This document shows positions 36,637 to 44,849 of a DNA stretch of 64,000 bases, piece after piece (within the stretch, counting starts at the first letter, position 1; every line of letters begins with the position of its first letter). Made by a program: the position numbers and the translations under genes. Source of the DNA: a bacterium YEK0313 (GTDB lineage Bacteria > Pseudomonadota > Alphaproteobacteria > Rhizobiales > Phreatobacteraceae); the NCBI GenBank assembly GCA_000751295.2, contig CCMO02000001.1, positions 2,777,501-2,841,500 of the forward strand, in the 5' to 3' direction. The notes beneath the pieces were generated by a model. That model saw only the letters and a list, made by a program, of their open reading frames with translations, made no database searches and had not been told where the DNA came from.

Positions 36637-37229
36637 CACTCGCGAGCACTGCCCTCCTTCTCTGCGATCTGCAGAACGATTTCCTGAATCCGAAGGGGGC
36701 CTACGGGCGGGCGGGACAGACGGCCGCCGAGATCGCGGCGCTGCCGGCGCGCCTCGCGCCGCTCGCCGCGCAGCTGCGCCGCCGCGGCGCTTTCGTCGTC
36801 TCGACCCATTTCACCCTGGTGCCCGGCAAGGGCGGGGAGCCCTTCATCTCGCCGCATCTGAAGAAGCTGCGGCCATTTCTTGCCAAGGGCGACTTCCTCC
36901 CGGGTGCCTGGGGGCACGATCTCGTCGACACCCTGCAGCCAGCCGACATCAAGGTCGAGAAGGTGGCCTTCTCGGCCTTCTACATGTCCCGGCTCGAATG
37001 GGTGCTGCGCAAGGCCGGCATCCAGCATCTCCTGGTCGCCGGCATCGTCACCAACGGCGGTGTCGCCTCGACCGTGCGCGACGCCCATGTGCGCGACTTC
37101 GAGGTGACCGTCATCGAGGACGGCTGCGCGGCCTTCTCGCCCAGGGTGCACGAGGAGGCGATCGCCGGATTGCGCCCGGTCGCCCATATCGCGACGGTCG
37201 CCGAGCTCATGACCGAACGCGGCGCCTGA
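36633..37229 (+). CDS. Isochorismatase-fold hydrolase lacking the catalytic Cys
   Basis: The 198-residue protein has an isochorismatase-like fold with Asp 12 (CDLQNDFL) and Lys 110 (VEKVAFSAF) of the usual Asp-Lys-Cys triad. The third motif, normally TNxCVxxTxRDA, reads TNGGVASTVRDA, so the nucleophilic Cys is Gly 143. Cys-hydrolase members (nicotinamidase, N-carbamoylsarcosine amidohydrolase) need it; true isochorismatases also carry Gly there. In a hydantoin-type cluster a carbamoyl or amide hydrolase would be expected, but the change argues for another reaction. It overlaps hyuA by four bases. Confidence 0.85.
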   Translation: MTLASTALLLCDLQNDFLNPKGAYGRAGQTAAEIAALPARLAPLAAQLRRRGAFVVSTHFTLVPGKGGEPFISPHLKKLRPFLAKGDFLPGAWGHDLVDTLQPADIKVEKVAFSAFYMSRLEWVLRKAGIQHLLVAGIVTNGGVASTVRDAHVRDFEVTVIEDGCAAFSPRVHEEAIAGLRPVAHIATVAELMTERGA

Positions 37230-37244
37230 GCCGGGAGGCGGGTC

Positions 37245-38648
37245 ATGTCGCATGTCCGCTTCGACGACGAAGCCTTCGACACCACCCTGCCGGTGGCGAT
37301 CGTCGGCGCCGGCGCGGCCGGGCTCTGCGCGGCGCTGGCGGCCGCCGAGGCCGGCATCGAGCCGGTCGTGTTCGAACGCGATGCGGTGCCGCAGGGCTCG
37401 ACGGCCCTCTCGGCGGGCCTGATCCCCGCACCGGCGACCGATGCCCAGCGCGCGGCCGGCGTCGACGACACGGTCGAGCGGTTCGCCGCAGATATCCAGG
37501 CCAAGGCGCATGGCGAGGCCGATCCGGTCGTTCTGGACCTGGTGGCGCGCGGCGCCGGCCCAGCCATCGACTGGCTGGCCCGGCGCCACGGCCTCGCCTT
37601 CACCGTCGTCGCCGATTTCTCCTATCCCGGCCACAGCGCCCGCCGCATGCACGGCCTCGCCTCGCGGTCGGGAGCGGAACTGATCGACCGGCTGCGCGCG
37701 GCGGCGGAAAATGCGGGGATCGGCATCGTCACCGAGGCCCATGTGACGTCGCTGATCGCGGGCGCCGACGGGCGGGTGCGCGGCCTCGAGGTCAGGCGCC
37801 CCGACGGTTCGGCCGAGCGGATCGGTGCTGAGGCGGTGATCCTCGCCTGCAACGGCTATGGCGGCAACAAGGCGATGGTGGCCGCCCATATCCCCGATCT
37901 CGCCGCGGCGCTCTATTTCGGCCATGCCGGCAATCAGGGCGACGCCGTCCTCTGGGGCACGGCGCTCGGCGCGGGCCTCAAGCATATGACCGGTCATCAA
38001 GGGCACGGCTCGGTCGCCCACCCGCACGGCATCCTGATCTCCTGGGCGGTGATCATGGAAGGCGGCTTCCAGGTCAATGCCGGGGGGCGGCGATTCTGGA
38101 ACGAGGCGCAGGGCTATTCGGAAGCCGGGATCGCCGTGCTCCGCCAGCCCGGCGGGATCGCCTGGGACGTGTTCGACGAGCGCATTGCCGGCATAGCACG
38201 GCAGTTCGAGGACTTCCGCCGGGCCGAGGCAGCCGGCGCCATCGTCTGCGCCGCGACGCCCGCGGCGCTGGCGGACGCGATGAAGATCCCGCGGGATGTG
38301 CTTGATGCGACTCTCACATCCGCGGCAGGTCACGCGCGCGCCGGCGGGACGGACGGCTTCGGTCGCGACTGGTCGGGGCTCGTCCCGCTCACGCCGCCCT
38401 ATCGGGCGGTGCGGGTGACCGGCGCGCTGTTCCACACCCAGGGTGGGCTGATGGTCGACCGTCAGGCGCGCGTCTGCCGGCCCGACGGTTCGAGCCTGCC
38501 CAATCTTTTCGCGGCGGGCGGCGCGGCGGTGGGGGTGTCAGGACCGGATTCGTCGGGTTATCTTTCCGGCAATGGCCTCGTCACCGCCGTCGTCCTCGGG
38601 CGCCTGGCGGGAAGCGAGGCGGCCAAGCAGGTCCTACATGGCATTTGA
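37245..38648 (+). CDS. FAD-binding oxidoreductase, fumarate reductase/succinate dehydrogenase flavoprotein-like
   Basis: This 467-residue flavoprotein has the dinucleotide motif VAIVGAGAAGLCAALAAAEAG (about 13-33), an HSARRMHGLASRSGAELIDRL region that fits the substrate/flavin loop, and a C-terminal FAAGGAAVGVSGPDSSGYLSGNG closing the FAD site. This pattern matches the FAD_binding_2 (fumarate reductase, 3-ketosteroid dehydrogenase) group, which reduces or desaturates a C-C bond next to a carbonyl. GGGAGG precedes the ATG and the preceding gene ends 15 bp upstream. It likely acts on an unsaturated or saturated acid in the pathway. Confidence 0.88.
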   Translation: MSHVRFDDEAFDTTLPVAIVGAGAAGLCAALAAAEAGIEPVVFERDAVPQGSTALSAGLIPAPATDAQRAAGVDDTVERFAADIQAKAHGEADPVVLDLVARGAGPAIDWLARRHGLAFTVVADFSYPGHSARRMHGLASRSGAELIDRLRAAAENAGIGIVTEAHVTSLIAGADGRVRGLEVRRPDGSAERIGAEAVILACNGYGGNKAMVAAHIPDLAAALYFGHAGNQGDAVLWGTALGAGLKHMTGHQGHGSVAHPHGILISWAVIMEGGFQVNAGGRRFWNEAQGYSEAGIAVLRQPGGIAWDVFDERIAGIARQFEDFRRAEAAGAIVCAATPAALADAMKIPRDVLDATLTSAAGHARAGGTDGFGRDWSGLVPLTPPYRAVRVTGALFHTQGGLMVDRQARVCRPDGSSLPNLFAAGGAAVGVSGPDSSGYLSGNGLVTAVVLGRLAGSEAAKQVLHGI

Positions 38649-40557
38649 TCCCGAAGGGCTTCGCCCGATCCTCGCCCGCGTCAAGGCGACGCCGGCAAGC
38701 CCGCATCCCGACGAATGGATGGCCGCGGCCTGTCCGCATGCCTCCGTCGAACAGCGCTTCCAGTTGCGGGCTATGCTGGCGGAGACGCCGGAGCCGGCTT
38801 TCGAGCGCGATTCCGGCCGCATCCCCGCCCTCCAGAAGCTGCTCGCCAAGCTGAAGCTCGCAGCGCTCCTGGTGCCGCGTTCCGACGAGCACCAGGGCGA
38901 ATATATCGTCGCCCGTGCCGAGCGGCTGCGCTGGCTGACCGGCTTCACCGGATCGGCCGGCTTCGCCGTGGTGCTGCGCAAGGAGGCGGCGCTGTTCGTC
39001 GACGGCCGCTATACGCTGCAGGCGCCGGCCGAGACCGACGCCGCGGTGATCGAGTGCCGCCATTTCCGCAAGCCGCCGGCGATCGAATGGCTGCCGGCCA
39101 AGCTGCGCAAGGGCGACCGGGTCGGCTATGACCCGCGCATCACCGCGCTCAGCGAGGCGGAGCGCTGGCGCGCCGCCCTCGCCAAGGTTGGCGCCGAGCT
39201 CGTCGCTCTCGACGCCAATCCGATCGACCAGATCTGGACCGACCAGCCGGGCGACCCATTCGCCTCGGTGCACAGCCAGCCGCTGGCCTTCGCCGGGGAG
39301 GCGAGCGAGGACAAGCGCAAGCGGCTCGGCGCCGAGATCGCCGCCCGCGGCGCGGCGGCGACGGTGCTGAACCAGCTCGATTCGATCGCCTGGATCCTCA
39401 ATGTCCGCGGCGGCGACACGCCCTCGACGCCGTTGGTGCAGAGCTTCCTCGTGCTGGCCGCCGACGGACACGCCACCTGGTTCGTCGACCGGCAGAAGCT
39501 GACGGCGGGCCTCGTCCAGCAGCTCGGCAACACCGTGACGATCCGGCCGATCGAGGCCTTTGCCGAAGGCCTCGCCGACCTTGCCGGCAAGACCGTTTCG
39601 ATAGAGCCGGACACGGCCACCGCCTGGACCGAGGCGCGGCTTGCCGCGGCCGGCGCGACGGTCGTCCGCGGGCCCGATCCGACCGTTCTGCCCAAGGCGC
39701 GCAAGAATGCCGCCGAGCTTGCCGGCACCCGCAAGGCCCACGCCCGCGACGGCGCCGCCATGGTGCGTTTCCTGACCTGGTTCGACGCCGAGGCGCTGGG
39801 CCTCAGCGAATTGCAGGTCATGGCGAAGTTGGAGGAGATCCGCGGCGAGGACCCGATGTATCGCGGGTCGAGCTTCACCACCATTGCCGGTTCCGGACCG
39901 AACGGCGCGATCGTCCACTACCGGGCCACCGAGGAGACCGCCCGGCCGGTGGCGACCGGCACCTTCTTCCTGCTCGATTCCGGTGGCCAATATGCCGACG
40001 GCACCACCGACATCACCCGCACCATTCCGGTTGGCCGCGTGCCGCGCGAATTGAAGCGGCATTTCACCCTGGTGCTGAAAGGCCATATCGCGGTGGCCAC
40101 GGCACGCTTTCCGAAGGGAACCGGCGGGGTCGCCATCGACGCCTTCGCCCGCCGCAATCTCTGGGCCCACGGGCTCGACTTCGATCACGGCACGGGCCAC
40201 GGCGTCGGCAGCTATCTCGGCGTGCACGAAGGGCCGGCGCGCTTGTCGCCGCTCAGCCAGGTGCCGCTCGAACCGGGCATGATCCTGTCCAACGAACCGG
40301 GCTATTACAAGACCGGCTCGCACGGCATCCGCATCGAAAACCTGCTGGTCGTGCGCGAGGCCTCCTTCGAGGGCTTCCTCGACTTCGAGACGATCACCTT
40401 CTGCCCGATCGACCGGCGCGCCATCGAGGTCGGCCTGCTCGACCCGGCGGAACGTGCCTGGGTCGATGCCTATCACGCCCGCGTCCTGAAGGTCCTGGCG
40501 AAGCAGCTCGACGGCGCCCCGCTCGCCTGGCTGAAACGGATGACCAGGCCGCTCTGA
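38638..40557 (+). CDS. Aminopeptidase P family (M24B) metallopeptidase
   Basis: The 639-residue Xaa-Pro aminopeptidase has the three-domain layout of the long (XPNPEP1-like) form: a creatinase N-terminal domain, a second creatinase-like domain and a pita-bread M24 domain. Metal ligands are visible as LLDSGGQY and DGTTDITRT (Asp pair), HGTGHGVGSYLGVHEGP (His), LSNEPGYY (Glu) and GIRIENL (Glu). It removes N-terminal residues before proline. The ATG at 38638 lies inside the end of the flavoprotein gene (11-bp overlap), closing the plus-strand unit. Whether it takes part in the same pathway is unclear. Confidence 0.94.
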   Translation: MAFDPEGLRPILARVKATPASPHPDEWMAAACPHASVEQRFQLRAMLAETPEPAFERDSGRIPALQKLLAKLKLAALLVPRSDEHQGEYIVARAERLRWLTGFTGSAGFAVVLRKEAALFVDGRYTLQAPAETDAAVIECRHFRKPPAIEWLPAKLRKGDRVGYDPRITALSEAERWRAALAKVGAELVALDANPIDQIWTDQPGDPFASVHSQPLAFAGEASEDKRKRLGAEIAARGAAATVLNQLDSIAWILNVRGGDTPSTPLVQSFLVLAADGHATWFVDRQKLTAGLVQQLGNTVTIRPIEAFAEGLADLAGKTVSIEPDTATAWTEARLAAAGATVVRGPDPTVLPKARKNAAELAGTRKAHARDGAAMVRFLTWFDAEALGLSELQVMAKLEEIRGEDPMYRGSSFTTIAGSGPNGAIVHYRATEETARPVATGTFFLLDSGGQYADGTTDITRTIPVGRVPRELKRHFTLVLKGHIAVATARFPKGTGGVAIDAFARRNLWAHGLDFDHGTGHGVGSYLGVHEGPARLSPLSQVPLEPGMILSNEPGYYKTGSHGIRIENLLVVREASFEGFLDFETITFCPIDRRAIEVGLLDPAERAWVDAYHARVLKVLAKQLDGAPLAWLKRMTRPL

Positions 40558-40636
40558 CGTCCGCGGGCTGGCGCGGCCCGCACGCGAGGCGGACCGCGGC
40601 GCGCCGATGTGCAGCGCGCCGCGAAATCCTGAAGTC

Positions 40637-41938
40637 TCAGCCCTGCAGCAGGGGTTCGACCGCCGCGGCCATGCGCAGCAGCCGCCGGTCCTGGCCGGCG
40701 AGCGCCGTCATCATGAAGCCGATCGGCAGGCCCTTGCCCTGATGGCAGGGCAGCGAGACGCCGCAGAAATCGAAGATGTTGCCCACCGTCGTATTGCGCA
40801 GGACGAGACCGTTGGCGGTCCAGAACTGGTCGTCGGAGGCGATCAGGTCGAAGATCTTCGGCGCGCGGATCGGCGTCGTTGGCAGGATCAGGGCGTCGAT
40901 ATCGGCGAGCCGGTCACGCATGCGCAGGACGAGCTCGGCCCGCTTGGCGAGAAGCCGGATATAGTCCGAGGCCGGAGCCTTGGCGCCGAGGCGGACACGC
41001 GCGAGCACGCGCGGATCGAAGTCGCGGGCGCGCTCCTCCAGCCATTCGGCGTGGACGGCCGAGGCCTCGATCGCCACCAGCGGCGCCTTCGCCATGGCGT
41101 CGGCGAGCTCCTGCAGCAGGTCCTCGACGGAGATGTCGCTGACCTGCGCGCCGGCCTTGGTCAGCTTCGCGACCGACGCCTCGAAGGCCTTCTCGACCTC
41201 CGGCTCGGTCTGGCCGAACAGCCGGCCGCGCGGAATGGCGAGCCGCAGGCCGGCCAGCGGCGCCGGTTCCAGCGTCCAGGTGTCGTCGCCCGCCAGCACC
41301 ATGTCGGCGGCGGCGCAGTCAGCCACGGTGGTGGCCAGCGGGCCGATCGAATCGAGCGTGTGGGACAGCGGGAAGGCGCCGGCCTTCGGCACGCGCCGCT
41401 CGGTCGGCTTGAACCCGACGCAGCCATTGAGCGCGGCTGGAATGCGGATCGAGCCGCCGGTATCCGAGCCGAGGCCCATCCGGGCCGTGCCCTCGGCGAC
41501 CGAGACGCCGGCGCCCGAGGACGAGCCGCCCGGAACACGGCTCTTGTCGGCGGCATTGCCGGGCGTGCCGAAATGCGGGTTGATGCCGATGCCGGAGAAG
41601 GCGAACTCGCTCATATTGGTCTTGCCGACGATGACCGCGCCGCCCCGCCTCAGGCGCGCGACGGCGGGCGCGTCGGCTGTCGCCGCCGGCCGGTTGCGCA
41701 GGATCGCCGACCCGGCCGTGGTCGTTTCGCCCGCCACGTCGAACAGGTCCTTGATCGAGACGATCCAGCCGTCGACGGGGGAGAGCGATACGCCCGCCCT
41801 GGCGCGCGCATCCGCCGCGTCAGCCTCGGCACGCGCCCGCTCGGCATAGACCTTGGTGTAGGTGACGCGGCCGTCCGAGTTCGGTGCGTCGATCCGGGCG
41901 AGCGAAGCTTCGAGAGCGTCACGGACGGGCGTAGTCAT
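40637..41938 (-). CDS. Amidase signature family amidohydrolase
   Basis: The 433-residue protein shows the Ser-cisSer-Lys triad: Lys 63 in VSIKDLFDVAG, the serine-rich VPGGSSSGAGVSVAEG (139-141) and nucleophile Ser 163 in GSDTGGSIRIPAA. These enzymes hydrolyse carboxamides such as aryl or short-chain amides; a GatA role is less likely because no gatB/C is nearby and the length is short for it. I start at the ATG 41938 because the first catalytic motifs then fall in normal positions. It is on the opposite strand to the HyuAB unit, followed upstream by two M20 peptidase genes. Confidence 0.92.
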   Translation of the reverse strand: MTTPVRDALEASLARIDAPNSDGRVTYTKVYAERARAEADAADARARAGVSLSPVDGWIVSIKDLFDVAGETTTAGSAILRNRPAATADAPAVARLRRGGAVIVGKTNMSEFAFSGIGINPHFGTPGNAADKSRVPGGSSSGAGVSVAEGTARMGLGSDTGGSIRIPAALNGCVGFKPTERRVPKAGAFPLSHTLDSIGPLATTVADCAAADMVLAGDDTWTLEPAPLAGLRLAIPRGRLFGQTEPEVEKAFEASVAKLTKAGAQVSDISVEDLLQELADAMAKAPLVAIEASAVHAEWLEERARDFDPRVLARVRLGAKAPASDYIRLLAKRAELVLRMRDRLADIDALILPTTPIRAPKIFDLIASDDQFWTANGLVLRNTTVGNIFDFCGVSLPCHQGKGLPIGFMMTALAGQDRRLLRMAAAVEPLLQG

Positions 41939-42048
41939 CGGGGATTCTCCATGGGGGCGTCGGACTGTCGGGGACCACTCCCCATAGGTCAAGACGGCTC
42001 GGAGCAAACCGATCCGAGCCGCACTTGTTCCGGGTCATCCCCGGCAGG

Positions 42049-43332
42049 TCAGATCGGCTCGACGCCGCACCATTCGGCGACGAACAGGGCCATGGTTCCG
42101 GTCGAGCGCTTGAGGCTGGCGATCGAGAAGCGCTCGTCGAAACCGTGAGCCAGCTCACAATAGGGGCCGTAATTGAGCGTCGGGATCTTGTCGAACAGGG
42201 CATAGACGCGGCCGTCGAGATAGGCGGGCAGCACTGTTTCGGCCAGCGGCTTGCCGGTGGAGCGCAGATGCGCCCGGCCGAGCACCGCCTCGGCCTCGGA
42301 GCCCGGCTCCAGCACATAGCCTTCTGTGGTGAAGCCGTTCCAGGTGATGCGCGGCGGGTTGTTGGCGAGGAACCGGTCCTCGCGGGTCGCCTTGGCGACG
42401 GTCTCCTCGATCGCGCGCATCATCGTCTCGGGCTTCTCGCCCGGGAACAGCGCGATGCGGCAGTCGAAGCTGCACCAGGCCGGCACCGAGGAGGCCCAGT
42501 CGCCGCCCTTGATCTTGCCGATGTTCAGGTTGATCGGGTGCGGCGTGTTGGCGAACAGCGGGTATTCCGACGTCTTCGTGTTCCAGAAGGCTTCGAGCTC
42601 GCGCAATTTGCGGATGATGCCGTAGGCGGCCTCGATGGCGTTCTGGCCGTTGCCGGCTTCGCGCACATGCACCGGCAGGCCGGCCACGTCCACCTTGAAC
42701 CAGACGACGCCGACATTGGCGCGGGTCAGGGTCTCGCCCGACGGCTCGGGAATGATCGCCGCTTCGCCCTTGTAGCCCTGGAGATGGCACTGCAGGGCGC
42801 CGTTGCCGGTCGATTCCTCCTCCACCACCGACTGCACCGTGACGGTTGCCGCCGGCTGCAGGCCGATGCGCCGAAGCGCGTCGAAGACCGCGAACATCGA
42901 GGCATGGCCAGCCTTCATGTCGCCGGCGCCGCGGCCGTAGAACCAGTCGCCGTCGATGCGCGGTTCGAACGGCGGGCTGGTCCACATCGCGGTCGGGCCC
43001 TCGGGCACCACGTCGATATGACCCTGCATGATCAGGCTGCGGCCGGTCTCCTGCTTCGGCCTGTGGATGCCGACGACGATCGGGGCCTTCGAATGCTCGG
43101 GCGCGAAGGGCGAGCCGCCGGGATGGCGCTTGATCGCCTCCTCGTCCATGTCGAAGCGGTCCATCGCCCAGCCGCGCGACTTCATCTGGCGGAACACGAA
43201 ATCCTGTACCGCGTTCTCCTCGCCGCGCCGCGAGGGAAAGCGCACCAGCGCCTTGGTCAGTTCGATCTGGTCGGCGAAATTGTCGTCGACCGCCTTGAGG
43301 ATCTGGTCGGCGAGAACGGGATCGAGGGGCAT
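42049..43332 (-). CDS. ArgE/DapE/CPG2-type M20 metallopeptidase (copy 1)
   Basis: This 427-residue zinc-dependent hydrolase of the acetylornithine deacetylase/succinyl-diaminopimelate desuccinylase family has Zn ligands in QGHIDVVPEG (H105), GRGAGDMKAG (D138) and catalytic EEESTGNGAL (Glu 171-172). The inserted dimerisation domain spans roughly 200-320. GGAG precedes the ATG. It is 43 bp from a second gene of identical length and closely similar sequence, so the two are tandem duplicates. Substrate is some N-acyl or N-carbamoyl amino acid; N-carbamoyl hydrolysis would fit the neighbouring hydantoinase genes, as inference. Confidence 0.9.
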   Translation of the reverse strand: MPLDPVLADQILKAVDDNFADQIELTKALVRFPSRRGEENAVQDFVFRQMKSRGWAMDRFDMDEEAIKRHPGGSPFAPEHSKAPIVVGIHRPKQETGRSLIMQGHIDVVPEGPTAMWTSPPFEPRIDGDWFYGRGAGDMKAGHASMFAVFDALRRIGLQPAATVTVQSVVEEESTGNGALQCHLQGYKGEAAIIPEPSGETLTRANVGVVWFKVDVAGLPVHVREAGNGQNAIEAAYGIIRKLRELEAFWNTKTSEYPLFANTPHPINLNIGKIKGGDWASSVPAWCSFDCRIALFPGEKPETMMRAIEETVAKATREDRFLANNPPRITWNGFTTEGYVLEPGSEAEAVLGRAHLRSTGKPLAETVLPAYLDGRVYALFDKIPTLNYGPYCELAHGFDERFSIASLKRSTGTMALFVAEWCGVEPI

Positions 43333-43375
43333 GGAAGGCTCCGGGCGGATGCTGCAGGGGGGCGGGTAGTGGTGT

Positions 43376-44659
43376 TCAGATCGGCTCGACGCCGCACCAT
43401 TCGGCGACGAACAGGGCCATCGTGCGGGTGACGCGGCGCATGCTGGCGACCGAAAAGCGCTCGTCGAAGCCGTGGATGTTTTCCGAGATCGGCCCGTAGC
43501 AGAGCGCCGGCACCTGATCGTAGAGCGCGTAGACGCGGGTATCGAGATAGGCCGGGGTCACCATGGTCTCGAGCGGCCTGCCTGTCGCCGCCTCGTGCGC
43601 CCGGCCCAGGGTCGCCTCGGCCTCCGAGCCCGGCTCCAGGACGTAGCCTTCGGTGGTGAAGCCGTTCCAGACGACGCGTGGCGGATTGTTGGACAGGAAG
43701 CGGTCGTTGCGCGAGGCGGCCTGGATGGTCGCCTCCACCGCGCGCTGCATGGCCTCCGGCCGCTCGCCCGGATAGATGGCGATGCGGCAGTCGAAGCTGC
43801 ACCAGGCCGGCACGGAGGAGGCCCAGTCGCCGCCCTCGATCTTGCCGATATTCAGGTTGATCGGGTGCGGGTCGTCGGCGAACAGGGCGTGCTCGCCCTT
43901 CTTCGCGTTCCAGTCGGCCTCGAGGCCGCGCAGCGCGGCGATCAGGCCGAAGGCGGCCTCGATGGCGTTCTGGCCCGAGCCGGCATGGCTGACATGCACC
44001 GGCAGGCCGGCCACCTCGACGCGGAACCAGAGGACGCCGGCATTGGCGCGGATGAGCTTTTCCTCCTCCGGCTCCGGGATCAGCACGGCATCGGCGCGGT
44101 AGCCGCGCAGGTGGCACTGCAGCGCACCGTTGCCGGTCGCTTCCTCCTCCACCACCGACTGGACGGTGACGGTCGAGGCCGGCTGCAGGCCGATCGTCTT
44201 CAGGGCGTCGAACACGGCGAACATGGCGGCATGGCCGGCCTTCATGTCTGCGCCGCCGCGGCCATAGAACCAGTCGCCTTCGACATGCGGCTCGAAGGCC
44301 GGCCGCGTCCACATGGAGGCCGGGCCCGGCGGCACGACGTCGACATGGCTCTGCAGGATCAGGCTGCGGCCGGTCTCCTGCTTCGGCCGGTGGATGCCGA
44401 CGACGATGGGCGCCTTCGAATGGTCCGGTGCGAAGGGCGAGCCGCCGGGATGGCGGCCGATCGCGGCCTCGTCCATGGGGAAGCGGTCGATGACCCAGCC
44501 GCGCTGCTCCATCTGGCCCTGCACGAAATCCTGACAGGGGCCTTCCGCGCCGCGCTGCGAGGCAAAGCGGACGAGATCGGCCGTCAGCGCCATCTGGCGG
44601 TCGAAATTGTCGTCCACCGCCTTCAGGATTTTCGCGGCCAGGGCAGCATCAAGTGACAT
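43376..44659 (-). CDS. ArgE/DapE/CPG2-type M20 metallopeptidase (copy 2)
   Basis: The protein has 427 residues, the same as its downstream neighbour, and matches it along the full length (for example HPGGSPFAP, VGIHRPKQETGRSL, VVEEEATGNGALQCHL, GKIEGGDWASSVPAWCSFDCRIA). Zn ligands fall in QSHVDVVPPG, GRGGADMKAG and EEEATGNGAL. The ATG at 44659 is chosen because its N-terminus aligns with copy 1 and GGAG lies upstream; an open frame runs 85 codons further 5'. As the promoter-proximal copy it probably leads the minus-strand run M20-M20-amidase. Confidence 0.9.
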   Translation of the reverse strand: MSLDAALAAKILKAVDDNFDRQMALTADLVRFASQRGAEGPCQDFVQGQMEQRGWVIDRFPMDEAAIGRHPGGSPFAPDHSKAPIVVGIHRPKQETGRSLILQSHVDVVPPGPASMWTRPAFEPHVEGDWFYGRGGADMKAGHAAMFAVFDALKTIGLQPASTVTVQSVVEEEATGNGALQCHLRGYRADAVLIPEPEEEKLIRANAGVLWFRVEVAGLPVHVSHAGSGQNAIEAAFGLIAALRGLEADWNAKKGEHALFADDPHPINLNIGKIEGGDWASSVPAWCSFDCRIAIYPGERPEAMQRAVEATIQAASRNDRFLSNNPPRVVWNGFTTEGYVLEPGSEAEATLGRAHEAATGRPLETMVTPAYLDTRVYALYDQVPALCYGPISENIHGFDERFSVASMRRVTRTMALFVAEWCGVEPI

Positions 44660-44849
44660 GTCAGAACTCCGATCCTGGCTCAGCCTAGCCGCCGGGACGG
44701 TGGGGACAAGCGCCTGATATGCAGCCTTGCTGCGCATGCCGGCTCTTGCAGCCCGGCTTTGGAGCGTGTTTGGTCGCGGCCTGACTATCACGCGAATTCG
44801 GATTCCAGTGGCAACTGGTATCTCAGGACAGCGCCGGGACAACACCGTC

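Noticed and set aside
40607..42148. Plus-strand open frame opposite the amidase
   Set aside because: Antisense shadow; the amidase catalytic triad is on the minus strand.
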